Of a DNA stretch of 7,827 bases, positions 7,090 through 7,827 are shown piece by piece; the stretch's first letter is position 1, and each line of letters opens with the position of its first letter. Origin of the DNA: Planctomycetota bacterium (GTDB lineage: Bacteria; Planctomycetota; Phycisphaerae; Sedimentisphaerales; SM23-30); assembly GCA_029573975.1 (NCBI GenBank), contig JAKQBU010000467.1, positions 1-7,827 on the forward strand. The letters are read 5' to 3'. The position numbers were made by a program, and so were the translations under genes. Below the pieces are notes generated by a model, which saw nothing but the letters and a program-made list of their open reading frames with translations, was not told the DNA's origin and did no database searches.

Positions 7090-7827
7090 TCATTTGCTGT
7101 ATCGGGCGATGATCTGGTTCATGGCAGCCAGATCCGCAGCGGATAATTTAATTTTCCCAGCCTTGGCGTTTTCGACGGCCTGTTTGACATCGCGGGCGCC
7201 GCAAAGTACATGGGTCAAGCCCGGCTGGGAGAAGGTCCAGGCGATGGCCAGTTGGCTGAAGGTGGCGTGATGGCGCTGGGCAATCGGCTGGAATTCCGCC
7301 AGCATCGCCAGGGCCTCCTTACGCTTTTCTACCGTATAGCGGGGATTGTTATAGCGAACATCACTGGGAGGGAATTGGCGATCGGGTGTAAGTTTGCCAG
7401 TCAAGAGGCCCTGTTCGAGAGGGGAGTAGGCCAGCACCGCAATATGGTTGGTACGGCAGTGCTCGAGGATGCCATCGGCGGCGATGTGCTGATCCAGCAT
7501 ACTGTAGCGTTCCTGGTCGCTGTCCAGCGGCCCGACTTTACAGTAGGCCTGAATTTGCTCCAGGCGGGCATTGGAAACCCCGATGGCCCGGATTTTTCCT
7601 TCTTTTTTGAGCTGCAGCAGGGCGGACATGGTATCTTCTATCGGGGTGGTGGATTCCTGCCAGTGGGTTTGATAAAGGTCGATATAATCGGTGTTCAGCC
7701 GGCGCAGGCTTTGTTCCACTTTCTGCCGGATAGAGTCCGGATGCAGATATTTATAGACTTTTTTCTGGCCTGGTTCTTTGGCTCTGCCTTTTTCATCGGC
7801 GTAAAAGAAGAAATCACCCTTTTCCTT
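7090..7827 (-). CDS. Aldo/keto reductase, C-terminal three quarters (5' end off window)
   Basis: The frame stays open to the right edge, so the N-terminus is missing; 245 codons and a TGA stop are present. Families of this type have about 320-330 residues, so roughly 80 are outside. These enzymes reduce aldehydes or ketones with NAD(P)H in the cytoplasm using an Asp-Tyr-Lys-His tetrad. Visible residues run from KEKGDFFFYADEKGRA through EQSLRRLNTDYIDLYQTHW, whose His (visible residue 55) is the expected catalytic His. Then come LKKEGKIRAIGVSN, AYSPLEQGLLTGKL, and a cofactor-loop segment GARDVKQAVENAKAG near the end. The Asp, Tyr and Lys would lie in the missing part. The GTG at 7719 is an internal Val of the conserved EQSLRRL segment, not a start. 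The gene converges on the peptidase gene with 11 bases between stops. The substrate cannot be inferred. Confidence 0.93.
   Translation of the reverse strand, partial: KEKGDFFFYADEKGRAKEPGQKKVYKYLHPDSIRQKVEQSLRRLNTDYIDLYQTHWQESTTPIEDTMSALLQLKKEGKIRAIGVSNARLEQIQAYCKVGPLDSDQERYSMLDQHIAADGILEHCRTNHIAVLAYSPLEQGLLTGKLTPDRQFPPSDVRYNNPRYTVEKRKEALAMLAEFQPIAQRHHATFSQLAIAWTFSQPGLTHVLCGARDVKQAVENAKAGKIKLSAADLAAMNQIIARYSK

Noticed and set aside
1..7827. Search for tRNA or rRNA genes, CRISPR arrays, insertion sequences, phage or defence genes
   Set aside because: No repeat arrays, transposase-like frames, tRNA-like cloverleafs or defence motifs were seen by eye; almost all of the window is covered by four ordinary genes.

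Overview
The window most likely comes from a member of the Planctomycetota, probably class Phycisphaerae near Sedimentisphaerales. Three things suggest this: a secreted multidomain peptidase ending in a single dockerin-like module of the form D-L-S-G-D-C-x-V-D-x-x-D-L...F-A-x-x-W-L, a tail I associate from memory with that group; a partial protein resembling the N-terminal part of planctomycete GH36-type glycosidases; and a carbamoyl-phosphate synthase large subunit longer than that of Escherichia coli. The taxonomic call is an inference and no database was searched.

Layout from left to right. Positions 1-877 (minus) hold the first 292 codons of an exported protein that runs off the left edge. 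It is tentatively the N-terminal part of an alpha-galactosidase/melibiase-like enzyme. A 121-bp gap follows, with a possible promoter and a small palindrome. Positions 999-4361 (minus) hold a complete carB, without carA beside it in this window. A 203-bp divergent intergenic region (4362-4564) carries a good sigma70-like promoter for the rightward gene and ribosome binding sites for both genes. Positions 4565-7078 (plus) hold a secreted C10-family (streptopain-like) cysteine peptidase with four extra C-terminal modules. After an 11-bp convergent gap, positions 7090-7827 (minus) hold the C-terminal three quarters of an aldo/keto reductase cut by the right edge.

The genes do not form an obvious pathway. 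carB is central pyrimidine/arginine metabolism. The peptidase and the putative glycosidase are exported degradative enzymes that fit a heterotrophic, polymer-degrading lifestyle. The aldo/keto reductase is a general NAD(P)H-dependent carbonyl reductase. I see no RNA genes, CRISPR arrays, insertion sequences or phage genes, and no evidence for a new defence or mobile system. The most notable item is the domain architecture of the C10 peptidase.
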